DNA of 64,000 nt, from assembly GCF_000328565.1 (NCBI RefSeq), contig NC_019966.1:2604001-2668000 (forward strand), given 5' to 3'. The stretch comes from Mycobacterium sp. JS623. Its GTDB lineage: Bacteria > Actinomycetota > Actinomycetes > Mycobacteriales > Mycobacteriaceae. This document shows, one piece after another, positions 1 through 7,691 of the stretch. The notes below the pieces were generated by a model. The model made no database searches. It was not told where the DNA came from and saw only the letters and a list, made by a program, of their open reading frames with translations. How positions within the stretch are numbered: the first letter of the stretch is position 1; every line of letters starts with the position of its first letter. Made by a program: the position numbers and the translations under genes.

Positions 1-555
1 AAGCCCGCGATCGGCCAGGATTTTCAGGACCGTCGCATTGTCGACAGACTCGGGTTCAAGACCTGACGCGTCGATGACCTCGGCCACCGAGCCGAGTCGG
101 CGTCGTGCGTCATCATGGAAGCGGCTGGTGGTCAGTATCAGCGGCGGCACCTCGGTGCGGGTGAACAGCAGTGCGTTCGGGTCGAGGTTGCCCGACCGGG
201 TGACGACGGCGATGGCCGGCACCTCGGCCTGCCCGCGGTGCTGGCGGTCTTGCCGCGCGGCGACGGACAGCTGCGCGCCGGAGTAGTTCTCGATGCGCAC
301 GGTGGATGCGCCAACGAGGATCACGTCAGCAGCGTGACGCATCAGCGAAAACACCGCGCGGTCGCCCGCACCCGCAAGGCCGCCTGCCTTGCCGTCGTCG
401 GTGGCGCCACCGTCCAGGCTGGCGATCATGTTGCCGCGCACCCAGCACGACTGCAGATCGTCGGGATAGGCGTACAAGTCGGCGAGCCGGCCGTCGTCCA
501 CTGAGTCGACGGACCCAAGCACTGTGAGCGGTATCCCGGCAGCGTCGTCAGGCAT
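1..555 (-). CDS. RibD C-terminal-type pyrimidine reductase family protein (partial, 3' end off window)
   Basis: The minus strand is open from an ATG at 555 to the window edge, giving 185 residues. The N-terminus carries the motif VRGNMIASLDGGAT, typical of the stand-alone RibD_C/dihydrofolate-reductase-fold family that mycobacteria encode next to a ZapE-like ATPase (Rv2671-type). Family members bind NADPH and reduce pteridine- or pyrimidine-like substrates; the exact substrate cannot be read from the sequence. It is divergent from the ATPase at 590 with only 34 bp between the starts. The call rests on the motif and the conserved neighbourhood. The C-terminal half is not visible. Confidence 0.8.
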   Translation of the reverse strand, partial: MPDDAAGIPLTVLGSVDSVDDGRLADLYAYPDDLQSCWVRGNMIASLDGGATDDGKAGGLAGAGDRAVFSLMRHAADVILVGASTVRIENYSGAQLSVAARQDRQHRGQAEVPAIAVVTRSGNLDPNALLFTRTEVPPLILTTSRFHDDARRRLGSVAEVIDASGLEPESVDNATVLKILADRGL

Positions 556-589
556 AGGGGAAATTGCAGCACGCCGCTAAGGTGCGTGC

Positions 590-1627
590 ATGCACGGGTC
601 CGGCGATGTCGCGCATCTGGTCGACCGGCAGCCCAGCGTCACCCCCGAGCGGCTGATCGCCCAGCTGATCCCACCGCCGACTTTCTCCGACGTCAGCTTC
701 GAGACTTACCAGCCCGATCCGGCCGAGCCGACGCAGGCGGCCGCCGTGCAGTCGTGCCGACAGTTCTGCGAGCATGCCGTCGCGCGGCGGGCAGGCAAGA
801 AGAAGTTGTTCGGCAGGCGCGAGGTCTTGCCCGGGGTGGGCATCTACCTCGACGGTGGGTTCGGCGTGGGCAAGACACATCTGCTCGCGTCGTCGTACTT
901 TGCGCTGCCCGGGCCAAAGGCCTTCGCGACGTTCGGCGAAATGACCCAGCTGGCCGGGGTGTTCGGCTTCGTCGAATGCATCGAGCTGTTGGCTGACTAC
1001 ACCGCGGTCTGCATCGACGAATTCGAGCTGGACGATCCAGGCAACACCACGCTGATCTCGCGGCTGCTGTCCGAACTGGTCGCCCGCGGAGTGTCGGTGG
1101 CGGCGACATCGAATACGCTGCCCGATCAACTCGGTGAGGGCCGCTTCGCCGTGCAGGATTTTCTGCGTGAAATCCAGGCTCTGTCAAGCATTTTCACGTC
1201 GGTGCGGATCGACGGGCCAGACTACCGCCATCGCGATCTGCCGCCTGCGCCCGAACCGCCGAGCGATGACGAGGTGGCGACGCGTGCAGCCCAGATGCCC
1301 GGCGCGACGCTGGACGACTTCGACGCATTGTGCGCGCACCTGGCCACCATGCATCCGTCGCGCTATCTGACGTTGATCGAGGGAGTTACCGCGGTGTTCA
1401 TCACCGGCGTGCATCCGATCGACGATCAAAACGTTGCGCTGCGATTGGTGTCGCTGACCGATCGGCTTTACGACGCGGGCATTCCGGTGGTGGCATCCGG
1501 GACCAAGCTGGACACCATCTTCTCCGCTGACATGTTGGCCGGTGGCTTCCGCAAGAAGTACCTGCGGGCGACGTCGCGGCTGTTGGCGCTGACGGCCGCA
1601 GGTCAGAGCGGGCGCACCATTACGTAG
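590..1627 (+). CDS. zapE: ZapE/AFG1-family P-loop ATPase
   Basis: 345 residues with a Walker A GGFGVGKTH at about 89-97 and a Walker B-type CIDEFELDD at about 141-149, the arrangement of the AFG1/ZapE AAA-like family. In proteobacteria ZapE acts at the division ring; the mycobacterial role is not established, so the symbol is a family label only. The ATG at 590 is chosen because the coding pattern continues to it. The gene is divergent from the RibD-like gene and its 3' end overlaps the convergent GNAT gene by 25 bp. Rv2670c occupies the same place in M. tuberculosis. Confidence 0.85.
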   Translation: MHGSGDVAHLVDRQPSVTPERLIAQLIPPPTFSDVSFETYQPDPAEPTQAAAVQSCRQFCEHAVARRAGKKKLFGRREVLPGVGIYLDGGFGVGKTHLLASSYFALPGPKAFATFGEMTQLAGVFGFVECIELLADYTAVCIDEFELDDPGNTTLISRLLSELVARGVSVAATSNTLPDQLGEGRFAVQDFLREIQALSSIFTSVRIDGPDYRHRDLPPAPEPPSDDEVATRAAQMPGATLDDFDALCAHLATMHPSRYLTLIEGVTAVFITGVHPIDDQNVALRLVSLTDRLYDAGIPVVASGTKLDTIFSADMLAGGFRKKYLRATSRLLALTAAGQSGRTIT

Positions 1628-2133
1628 TCGTTTTCGATACCGGCGCCGAGCCGAAATGTCTTGGTGCCGTTGATCGTAAAGCCCTGCTTGGTGTAGAAGC
1701 GTTGGGCGCGAAGGTTGCGCTGATTGACACCCAGCCACACGCATTTGGCGCCCACATCGCTGGCGTATTGCAATGCCGCGGCCATCAGTGCCGCGGAGAC
1801 GCCCGCGCCGTGACTGCCGGGCAGCACATAAATCTTGGACAACTCGATGGCGGGCCGCAGGGTGACCGCACCCTGGACATCGTCGTCGTCGGGCAACCCG
1901 CGAATCAGCATGGCGTAGCCCGTGATTCGGCCATCGTCGCGCGCGGCTAGCACCGCGCGGTCGGGATCGGCAAGATAGTCGGAAAAGCGCGCCTGCGACA
2001 GGTTCTCCTCGACGAACGCCGCGATGTTCTCCGGCGTCACCGACGGCGGACAAGCCAACGGAAAGGTGCGCGCGGCGACGTCGGTGAGTTCTGGCAGGTC
2101 GGCCTCGACGGCCGGGGTGACGGCAATGGCCAC
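1603..2133 (-). CDS. GNAT-family N-acetyltransferase
   Basis: About 176 residues from a GTG at 2131-2133. An upstream start is possible, but this GTG lies 4 bp after the stop of the preceding gene (stop at 2138-2140), which suggests translational coupling. The acetyl-CoA-binding region is recognisable in LSKIYVLPGSHGAGVSAALM (motif A, V/I-x-P-x-x-x-G-x-G/A) and the later LGVNQRNLRAQRFYTKQGF. The acceptor substrate is unknown. It is convergent with and overlaps the ZapE-like gene, and corresponds by position to Rv2669. Confidence 0.85.
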   Translation of the reverse strand: MAIAVTPAVEADLPELTDVAARTFPLACPPSVTPENIAAFVEENLSQARFSDYLADPDRAVLAARDDGRITGYAMLIRGLPDDDDVQGAVTLRPAIELSKIYVLPGSHGAGVSAALMAAALQYASDVGAKCVWLGVNQRNLRAQRFYTKQGFTINGTKTFRLGAGIENDYVMVRPL

Positions 2134-2137
2134 GGCT

Positions 2138-2665
2138 CTACGGTAGCGGTGCTCCTGGCTGCCAGATGTTCCACTGCGCCAGGTGCTCACCCGACTGGCG
2201 ATCGAGCAGCACCACGTTCGTCACGAGTGCGCGATAGACCTGCCAGTACACGGCCCCGTTGACCGTTGCCCCCGCCGAGGCATTCACCAGCGCGGCCATC
2301 AGCTCGTCCGGGGCGTCGGTGTTCTTCGGCTGATAGGCGTCGGCATAGGGCGTCACGCCGTCGAACGCGAACGACTTGGCCATTGCGAAGGGCGTGGGCG
2401 CCTGAACGACGTGGATCGTCACCACTGCCTTCCACGGCCCGCCCTGGTTGATCCATCGCGGCGAACCGGTGGCCGCATACCCCGGCGGTGGGGGGTCGAC
2501 TGGGAGCACATCGTGGACGGTGACGTCGGCGACGATGCCCTTGAATTCGACGCGCAGCGTATCGCCGAGATTGCCAATTGGCGTCCCCTCAGCCGACGAG
2601 GGTGGGGCGACGAAGCCGGCGACGGCCACCAGCAGCGCGATCAGGAGCACGAAGCAGCGGTGCAT
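2138..2665 (-). CDS. Exported protein, DUF1942/MPT63-like
   Basis: 175 residues from the ATG at 2663-2665; a TTG 18 bp upstream would add six residues. The first 25 residues form a signal peptide (MHRCFVLLIALLVAVAGFV) ending near an Ala-Glu cleavage region. The mature part is rich in Val/Pro with an immunoglobulin-like strand pattern and ends QWNIWQPG, resembling the MPT63/DUF1942 family of secreted mycobacterial beta-sandwich proteins. Position and order match Rv2668. No enzymatic motif is visible. It forms a two-gene unit with the GNAT gene downstream. Confidence 0.7.
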   Translation of the reverse strand: MHRCFVLLIALLVAVAGFVAPPSSAEGTPIGNLGDTLRVEFKGIVADVTVHDVLPVDPPPPGYAATGSPRWINQGGPWKAVVTIHVVQAPTPFAMAKSFAFDGVTPYADAYQPKNTDAPDELMAALVNASAGATVNGAVYWQVYRALVTNVVLLDRQSGEHLAQWNIWQPGAPLP

Positions 2666-2711
2666 CCACGCATGATGGCACAAACTGAAACGTGTTACAG
2701 CAGGTTGGCTG

Positions 2712-3134
2712 TTAGGAAGCCGGTGGCCCGAAGCCGCCGACCTTCTCGATCCGGATGCGGGTGAGCAATCCCTCCGGCGCGTTCGGCGGCGGGAAGTGCT
2801 CGTCGCTGCCCAGCATCGTCTTGGCCAGCTTCTTCAGCAGCGCGGGCGCGCCGCCCTCCTCGATTCGGGCCGTCCCGGTGATCGCGAGGTAGGGCGTCTG
2901 CTGCTGCGGATGCTTCGTCGACAGGATCGTGACGGCGACGCGCGGGTCTCGGCGGATGTTGCGGGTCTTCTGGTACTCGGCCAGATGCGCGGAGACGAGT
3001 TCGTCGCCGTCGGGCGTCGACTCCAGCGCCACCCAGACGACGGTCACCTGCGGACTGCCGTCGGGGTTGATGGTCACCAGCGTCGCGTCGGTGCCTTCGC
3101 CGATGAGCTCGCGAGCGGCGTCGTTGAGTTTCAT
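2712..3134 (-). CDS. PPOX-class F420-dependent oxidoreductase/biliverdin-reductase-like protein
   Basis: 140 residues with the split-barrel flavin/F420-binding fold. The N-terminal ATLVTINPDGSPQVTVVWV and the central RNIRRDPRVAVTIL are hallmarks of the pyridoxamine-phosphate-oxidase-like, mostly F420-dependent, actinobacterial family. Such proteins usually reduce small conjugated substrates; the substrate here is unknown. The gene stands between the exported protein and the ogt-like gene, all on the minus strand but with gaps of about 40-45 bp, so co-transcription is plausible and unproven. Confidence 0.8.
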   Translation of the reverse strand: MKLNDAARELIGEGTDATLVTINPDGSPQVTVVWVALESTPDGDELVSAHLAEYQKTRNIRRDPRVAVTILSTKHPQQQTPYLAITGTARIEEGGAPALLKKLAKTMLGSDEHFPPPNAPEGLLTRIRIEKVGGFGPPAS

Positions 3135-3175
3135 GTTCCAGTTCTACCGCTGCGCCCGCAGATAAATTCCCGCTT

Positions 3176-3769
3176 TCAGGCGGCCTCAAGGTTCAACAGC
3201 GTCGATTTGGCCAGCGGCCCGCCGACGTACTGGCCCGTCGATCCGTCGGACCGCACGACGCGGTGGCACGGAATCACGACCGGTAGCGGATTGTGGGCGC
3301 AGGCCGTGCCGACGGCCCGAACCGCCCGCGGGCTTCCGATCGCGGCAGCGACGGTCGCATAGCTTTCGCGGTGGCCATAGCCGATCTCGCGCAGATGCTC
3401 GATGACGTTGCGGCGGAAGCCTTCCGCGAGCCGAAGGTCGACCGGAACCTCAAAGGTGGTGCGGCGCTTGGCGAAATACTCGTCGATCTGTCGCGCCGCG
3501 GCATCCAGTCGTGCCGGCGCGCGCAGCACGCGGGGGCTGATGCGGTCGGCCAGGCCCGCGAGCACCGCGTCGTGGCCCTCGACGTCGTAGGCCACCCGGA
3601 CCAGTCCTGCGGTCGTGGCCGCCAGCAGGAGCGTGCCGACTGGCGTGTCGATGGTGCGATAGGCGACGTCGAGCACATCGGCGACCTCGGCGGCGCGTTC
3701 CAGTCGCTCATGGAGCCGCGTCAGTGCGCCGTCGTCGGCGTCGATTTCGTCAAAAATGTTGGTATTCAT
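3176..3769 (-). CDS. ogt: Methylated-DNA--protein-cysteine S-methyltransferase (Ogt/MGMT type)
   Basis: 197 residues with the catalytic motif VIPCHRVV (acceptor Cys168), the helix-turn-helix DNA-binding segment before it and the upstream sequence EGFRRNVIEHLREIGYGHRESYATVA typical of Ogt. It repairs O6-alkylguanine by suicidal alkyl transfer. The N-terminal 35 residues are unusual and acidic. Its ATG overlaps the TGA of the upstream sigma factor (ATGA at 3766-3769), so the two are translationally coupled. That context suggests regulation with, or of, the sigma factor rather than simple housekeeping repair. Confidence 0.88.
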   Translation of the reverse strand: MNTNIFDEIDADDGALTRLHERLERAAEVADVLDVAYRTIDTPVGTLLLAATTAGLVRVAYDVEGHDAVLAGLADRISPRVLRAPARLDAAARQIDEYFAKRRTTFEVPVDLRLAEGFRRNVIEHLREIGYGHRESYATVAAAIGSPRAVRAVGTACAHNPLPVVIPCHRVVRSDGSTGQYVGGPLAKSTLLNLEAA

Positions 3770-4248
3770 CCTGTTTCGTCCTCACGATAGTACTTGCGCA
3801 AAGTCTTGAGTCCGTCTGCGGCGGCGCGGCGCGCGGCGTCGGGGGAGTTGCCGAGCAGGTCGGCGATCTCGGCGAACGGCAGCCCCGCGAGGTGGCGGTA
3901 GGCCACCGCCTGGCGTTGTTTGGTCGGCAGCCGCTGCAGTGCGGTCCACAGATCGGGGTCACGCGCTGCAGGGTCGGCATGGGTGGCGGGTCGCTCGGGC
4001 ATCGTGTCGGTCGGCACGGCGCGTCGCGCTCGGGCGCGTCCGACGTCGATAGCGCGGCGGTGGGCGATCGTGACCAGCCACGCCTCGACGTTGGCGTCGG
4101 CGGGCAGGTCGGGATAGGCCCGCAACGCCGATAGAAACGTTTCGGACCAGGCGTCCTCGGCGTCGACCGGGCCGACGACGCCACGGCACACCCGCAGCAC
4201 CGTCGCGCCGTGTTCGGCCACTACGTCCTCGAACGGTCGCACCTTCAC
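3766..4248 (-). CDS. ECF-type RNA polymerase sigma factor
   Basis: 160 residues with sigma region 2 (EDAWSETFLSALRAYPDL, followed by VEAWLVTIAHRRAID) and region 4 (LPTKQRQAVAYRHLAGLPFAEIADLLGNSPDAARR), the two-domain organisation of ECF sigma factors. No anti-sigma gene is adjacent. Instead the coding region ends inside the start codon of an ogt-like gene. The sequence says nothing direct about the inducing signal; a link to alkylation stress is an inference from the coupling. Confidence 0.85.
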   Translation of the reverse strand: MKVRPFEDVVAEHGATVLRVCRGVVGPVDAEDAWSETFLSALRAYPDLPADANVEAWLVTIAHRRAIDVGRARARRAVPTDTMPERPATHADPAARDPDLWTALQRLPTKQRQAVAYRHLAGLPFAEIADLLGNSPDAARRAAADGLKTLRKYYREDETG

Positions 4249-4283
4249 ATCATGCAGACGCCGCGGCGATCAGTTCTGTGAGA

Positions 4284-4997
4284 TCAGGCTTTGGAATACG
4301 CCTCGAGTGCCGCGACGAGTTCGCGCTCGAAGCGGTCCTTGTCGACACCGAGGCGGTGCAGCGTGCCGTCCTCGTCTTCGGCCTCATAGAGCGCCAGCAG
4401 GAGGTGTTCGGTGCCGACGTAGTTGTGCCCGAGCCGAAGTGCTTGTCGGAAGGTCAATTCGAGCGCCTTCTTGGCGGCAGTGTTGAACGGGATCAGTGTG
4501 GGCCTGTCGTCGACGCGCGGCGGCAGCGTGATGGCCTTGGTCACCTTGTCGGCATTGAGTCCTTGACCGGCGAGCAGCTTGGCGGCCAGGCCGTCCGGGT
4601 CGGAGACCAGCCCGAGAACCAAGTGGTCCGGCGTGATTTCGTTGTTGCCGGCCTCGCCGGCTTTGTTCTGCGCGACGAAGACGACGTTGCGTGCTCGGGG
4701 AGTGAACCGGGCGAAGCCCGCCTGGGGATCGAGTGCCGCGTCCGCCTTGGGCACGAACCGCTTTTGTGCGGCCTGCTTGGTAACGCCCATGCACTTGCCG
4801 ATCTCGGTCCACGAGGCCCCTGATTTGCGGGATTGGTCCACGAAATGGCCGATGAGATGATCGGCGACTTCGCCGAGCGTTTCGGCGGCGAGCACCGCGT
4901 CGGTGAGCTGCTCCAGCGGTTCCTCGTGCACCTGCTTGATCACGGTGATCAGGTCGTCGAGGCGGACGGGGTAGGAGATCTTGGCGGGCTCGGTCAT
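4284..4997 (-). CDS. clpC2: ClpC2-like Clp N-domain protein, putative autoregulator
   Basis: 237 residues from the ATG at 4995-4997. The first 75 residues hold a helix-turn-helix-like segment (SWTEIGKCMGVTKQAAQKRF), and the rest is a duplicated Clp N-terminal repeat (FTPRARNVVFVAQ..ITPDHLVLGL and FNTAAKKALELTFRQA..VGTEHLLLAL). No AAA ATPase domain follows, so it is not a functional Clp unfoldase; M. tuberculosis Rv2667 (ClpC2) has the same build. An in-frame start at 5033 was rejected because it would lie inside the operator palindromes and upstream of the predicted transcription start. Confidence 0.88.
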   Translation of the reverse strand: MTEPAKISYPVRLDDLITVIKQVHEEPLEQLTDAVLAAETLGEVADHLIGHFVDQSRKSGASWTEIGKCMGVTKQAAQKRFVPKADAALDPQAGFARFTPRARNVVFVAQNKAGEAGNNEITPDHLVLGLVSDPDGLAAKLLAGQGLNADKVTKAITLPPRVDDRPTLIPFNTAAKKALELTFRQALRLGHNYVGTEHLLLALYEAEDEDGTLHRLGVDKDRFERELVAALEAYSKA

Positions 4998-4998
4998 G

Positions 4999-5046
4999 GC
5001 GTCAACTCTAGGTTGACGCGCTGAATTCGTCAACCGTCGGTTGACG
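4999..5046 (-). promoter_or_regulatory. clpC2 promoter with two palindromic operators
   Basis: Two copies of the palindrome GTCAAC-N5-GTTGAC lie at 4999-5019 (8-bp arms) and 5028-5046 (7-bp arms), centres 28 bp apart. On the minus strand a -35 TTGACG (5028-5033), a 17-bp spacer and a -10 TAGAGT (5005-5010) fit a sigma-A promoter, with the ATG 7 bp after the -10, so the mRNA is probably leaderless. One palindrome covers the -35 and the other the -10, so a bound protein would block transcription. The HTH-bearing ClpC2 itself is the obvious candidate (inference). Confidence 0.8.
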
Positions 5047-5048
5047 CT

Positions 5049-5525
5049 TTATGCGCGTGGGTAACCGCGGCGCACCGTGCGGTCGAGGATGCCCAGGGTG
5101 GCGCGCAGCGCGCTTTCCGGCACTACCGGGAAGATGTTGGCCTCGCGCCACTGCGGATCGATGTCAGACCAGTCGTAGAAGGACGTGACGAGGGTGCCGC
5201 CGTCTGTCGGCTCGAGCCGATAGCCGTAAATGTGCCCGATCTGAGGCCGGATCCGGCCGAGGATGGTCCACGCGATCAGCCGGTCCTTTTCGAACTCGCG
5301 GATGGTGACGGTCACGTCGTAGCGGCCCATCGGAAAGTCGTTGAGCGACTCGCGATCCATGTGCACGACGAAGCTGTCGCCGACGGCTTGGGCGGGGTCT
5401 CCTTCGGCGTCCTGCAGCATGCCGCTGGCGTCGATGGCGACGTGGCCCTGTGGGTCACACAGTACGGCGAAGATGTCGGCGGCCGGTGCGTCAATGGTGC
5501 GCTGGACTTCGATGCGTTCGGTCAT
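5049..5525 (-). CDS. SRPBCC/START-like lipid-binding domain protein
   Basis: 158 residues starting IEVQRTIDAPAADIFAVLCDP and containing YDVTVTIREFEKDRLIAWTI, the beta-rich pattern of the SRPBCC (polyketide cyclase/START) superfamily. These proteins bind hydrophobic ligands; no ligand is evident. The stop lies just beyond the clpC2 operators, so clpC2 has its own promoter. Divergent from the AraC-type gene at 5601. Confidence 0.75.
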   Translation of the reverse strand: MTERIEVQRTIDAPAADIFAVLCDPQGHVAIDASGMLQDAEGDPAQAVGDSFVVHMDRESLNDFPMGRYDVTVTIREFEKDRLIAWTILGRIRPQIGHIYGYRLEPTDGGTLVTSFYDWSDIDPQWREANIFPVVPESALRATLGILDRTVRRGYPRA

Positions 5526-5600
5526 GGGCCAGATCGTGTCAGGGCGCAGACCTGTGCCGGGGCGGTTTGAGTTCTTGAGCGCCGGGTATGTGACCGGCTA

Positions 5601-5957
5601 ATGCGGAACTATGTCGAAACCTCTGCTGCGCAACCCAGGACGTTGCGCCGGGCAATCACGTTCATCCACGAAAACGCGCATCGCGACATCGGGCTCAGCG
5701 ACATTGCGGCCGCGATCAACGTCACCCCGCGGTCGGTGCAATACACCTTCCGCCGTCATCTCGGCACGACACCGCTGGAGTACTTGCGGCGGGTGCGCTT
5801 GGATCGCGCACATCGCGATCTGCTGGCCGCCGACCCGTCGGTCGACACAGTGATGGCCATTGCGGGCCGGTGGCGGTTCAGTCACGCGGGCCGGTTCAGC
5901 ATCGCCTACCGCGAAGCGTTCGGAACCCCGCCGAGTCGGACGTTGCGCGGGGCGTAG
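5601..5957 (+). CDS. AraC-family DNA-binding domain protein, short form
   Basis: 118 residues consisting almost only of the two helix-turn-helix motifs of an AraC/XylS C-terminal domain (IGLSDIAAAINVTPRSVQYTF and FSHAGRFSIAYREAFGTPPS). Full-length AraC regulators with closely similar ends are about 300 residues, and the 75 bp upstream cannot encode the missing sensor domain. This is either a genuine stand-alone DNA-binding protein or the 3' remnant of a larger regulator. The ATG overlaps an upstream TAA. Confidence 0.7.
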   Translation: MRNYVETSAAQPRTLRRAITFIHENAHRDIGLSDIAAAINVTPRSVQYTFRRHLGTTPLEYLRRVRLDRAHRDLLAADPSVDTVMAIAGRWRFSHAGRFSIAYREAFGTPPSRTLRGA

Positions 5958-5969
5958 CCCGGCGAAGCG

Positions 5970-6392
5970 TCAGCCCTGGAAGAATCCGTCGCGGGTGAAG
6001 AAACCGGGCTGCCAACCTTGCTCGCCGAGGCACAACAGCGGGCGTCCGTCCGGGGTCTGGGCCGCGGCTTGCGGCTTCGGGCACGGCGAGCCGACCTCTT
6101 GAACGCCGAACAACTCGTACGTGGTCACCCAGAAACCGGTGGTGACCGGGGGCCACTGATTCGCGATCCACCGGCATTGCAGGGCCTCGCCACCGGGCCC
6201 GCGCCCGAACGTGAAGAAGTCCATGTTGTCGCACGGCGCGGCGAGGTGGGCGTCGTAGTTCATGCCGGGCACGTCGGTGGCGTAGTGCCCCGGCTGGTCG
6301 AAATACATGTTGTCGTTGTCGGCGACAGCGGCAGGCGCCGTGCACACGGCAGCACCCGCGATCGCGGCGGCGGCGAAAAGTACGCGAATCAT
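5970..6392 (-). CDS. Small exported protein, function unknown
   Basis: 140 residues from an ATG preceded by a GGGGTGGG ribosome binding site; the longer ORF upstream is ruled out by this site and the signal peptide (MIRVLFAAAAIAGAAVCTAPAAVA). The mature protein of about 115 residues has four Cys (PCDN, LQCR, SPCP, LLCL), suggesting two disulfides, and is rich in Phe/Trp/Gly. I do not recognise a family. Convergent with the AraC-type gene. Confidence 0.75.
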   Translation of the reverse strand: MIRVLFAAAAIAGAAVCTAPAAVADNDNMYFDQPGHYATDVPGMNYDAHLAAPCDNMDFFTFGRGPGGEALQCRWIANQWPPVTTGFWVTTYELFGVQEVGSPCPKPQAAAQTPDGRPLLCLGEQGWQPGFFTRDGFFQG

Positions 6393-6495
6393 GTCCCACC
6401 CCTTGGTCGTCCTGACCGGTTGGCCTTCGCGAAGCCTAACGGGTGCGGTCTGGGCCGTGAACGTTTTCCTGGAGCGGACTGCTCGACGCGTTGGA

Positions 6496-6694
6496 TCACT
6501 GCACGACGATATCGAGCGGGATGTCGAATCGCTCGTGGGTCCCGTCGACGCGGCGGCTGTACGCATGCCGCCCGCCGCCCGGCTCGATGGGCAGCGTGAT
6601 CTGCGTCAGCACCATGAACTTCATCGCGCTGGGAAACTGGATTTTCGTCGACAACCTCGGCCTTGTTGGCGAAGAAGGCTCCGGCTAGCCGCAT
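6496..6694 (-). pseudogene. Remnant of a DUF6941-like small protein gene
   Basis: The 5' piece (ATG at 6692-6694) reads MRLAGAFFANKAEVVDENP, then loses sense. A second piece in another frame (6624 to a TGA at 6496-6498) reads MKFMVLTQITLPIEPGGGRH and onward to ERFDIPLDIVVQ. I recall mycobacterial proteins of the DUF6941 type with this kind of beginning and this kind of end; the middle is missing and the frames differ by one. The family match is from memory and needs a database search. Confidence 0.5.
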
Positions 6695-6820
6695 GCCACG
6701 GAAGTTACCGTAAGTCACAGCAAACGTCGGGGCAAACTGGATTGGTCAATGCACTAAGGGGAATCGTGCGCGCAGCAATATCGCGCAGCAATATAGGGAG
6801 CGCCTTGGCGGTCGGGCGAA

Positions 6821-6979
6821 TCAGACCAGGATGAGGACCACCACGACCATCGCCGCGACGGCGATCGCGCCGACGATCCACACCACCGCGAAGCTCGGCC
6901 GCTCGGGTGCGGTCTGCTTGAAAATGCATTCACTCGGATGGTTGCAGTCGCACTGGCGGGTACAGCCGTAAGGGTTCAT
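6821..6979 (-). CDS. Cys-rich small membrane protein
   Basis: 52 residues: an N-terminal cysteine cluster (GCTRQCDCNHPSEC, spacing C-x3-C-x-C-x5-C) followed by one transmembrane segment (about residues 30-51, VVWIVGAIAVAAMVVVVLIL). The cysteine array could bind a metal or form disulfides outside the membrane. The ATG at 6977-6979 follows GTGGGCTCC-complement sequence without a strong Shine-Dalgarno. Composition and organisation support a real gene; the function is unknown. Confidence 0.6.
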   Translation of the reverse strand: MNPYGCTRQCDCNHPSECIFKQTAPERPSFAVVWIVGAIAVAAMVVVVLILV

Positions 6980-7294
6980 GTGGGCTCCAGCTGATCAGAC
7001 CAGTTAGACCCATGATTCGCGCAACGCTTGTTCAAATGCCGCAAATTACCTGCTTAGTTGCGAAACCGTGTCGCGCATGCTGCGGCATTGCACAACAGTG
7101 ATCATGTTGGCGAGTAAGTCGGCTGCGGCCGGGGCGCTGCGCGAACGATTTGGCGTGCACGTCACGATATCCAATTGCCCATCGTTGTCCGCACCAGGTC
7201 GCCCAGCACATGACGCGCCTATTGCGCAACGACGACAGCCATTGCCGCTCGGAGTCTCGGTTCACGACCACGCTGGCAGGACGCTCGGCGCTTC

Positions 7295-7655
7295 CACGAG
7301 GGCGATGCCCGTTAAGCGGCGGGTGCCGAAGCTGGCCAGAAAACTCTCGGTAGTCGACGTTGATAACGACGCCAGGCTCAACCCAATTGACACCCTCACC
7401 GCTACGCAAGCCGCTGAACGGCGAAGTGCTACATGCGATTTCGGTCAACCGGGCGCAACTGGCGGCGAAGGTGGCCGGTGAATCCGAAAGCCACATGACC
7501 GCAGCACACAAACCGTCCGCTGGCGTCGTGGGCGCCGACCAACAGTGACCCGATGGTGGCCCTGCGGCCGGCAACCCATCCACCGGCCACCATCGGTGCG
7601 CGGTGTCGCACAACGCTTTTGATCCATGCGTTGGAGCGGCGTCCAGGCTGACAAG
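7295..7655 (-). pseudogene. C-terminal fragment of an ATP-dependent DNA ligase, frameshifted
   Basis: One minus-strand frame reads VAGRRATIGSLLVGAHDASG and CCGHVAFGFTGHLRRQL, then stops. A second frame continues TEIACSTSPFSGL, GVNWVEPGVVINVDYREFSG and LRHP. Together these match the OB-fold C-terminal domain of LigC/LigD-type ligases, which normally ends with a W-V-x-P...V-x-V-x-Y/F-x-E...LRHP pattern. The adenylation domain is absent and at least one frameshift separates the halves, so only a relic remains. The surrounding 6980-7294 shows no supportable gene. Confidence 0.7.
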
Positions 7656-7691
7656 TCGAACTTGCCCGCTTAGCAGCTCGCGCGTTCTCGG

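Noticed and set aside
548..1129. Minus-strand ORF opposite the ZapE-like gene
   Set aside because: Shadow frame rich in Arg/His/Gln; the plus strand carries clear Walker motifs.
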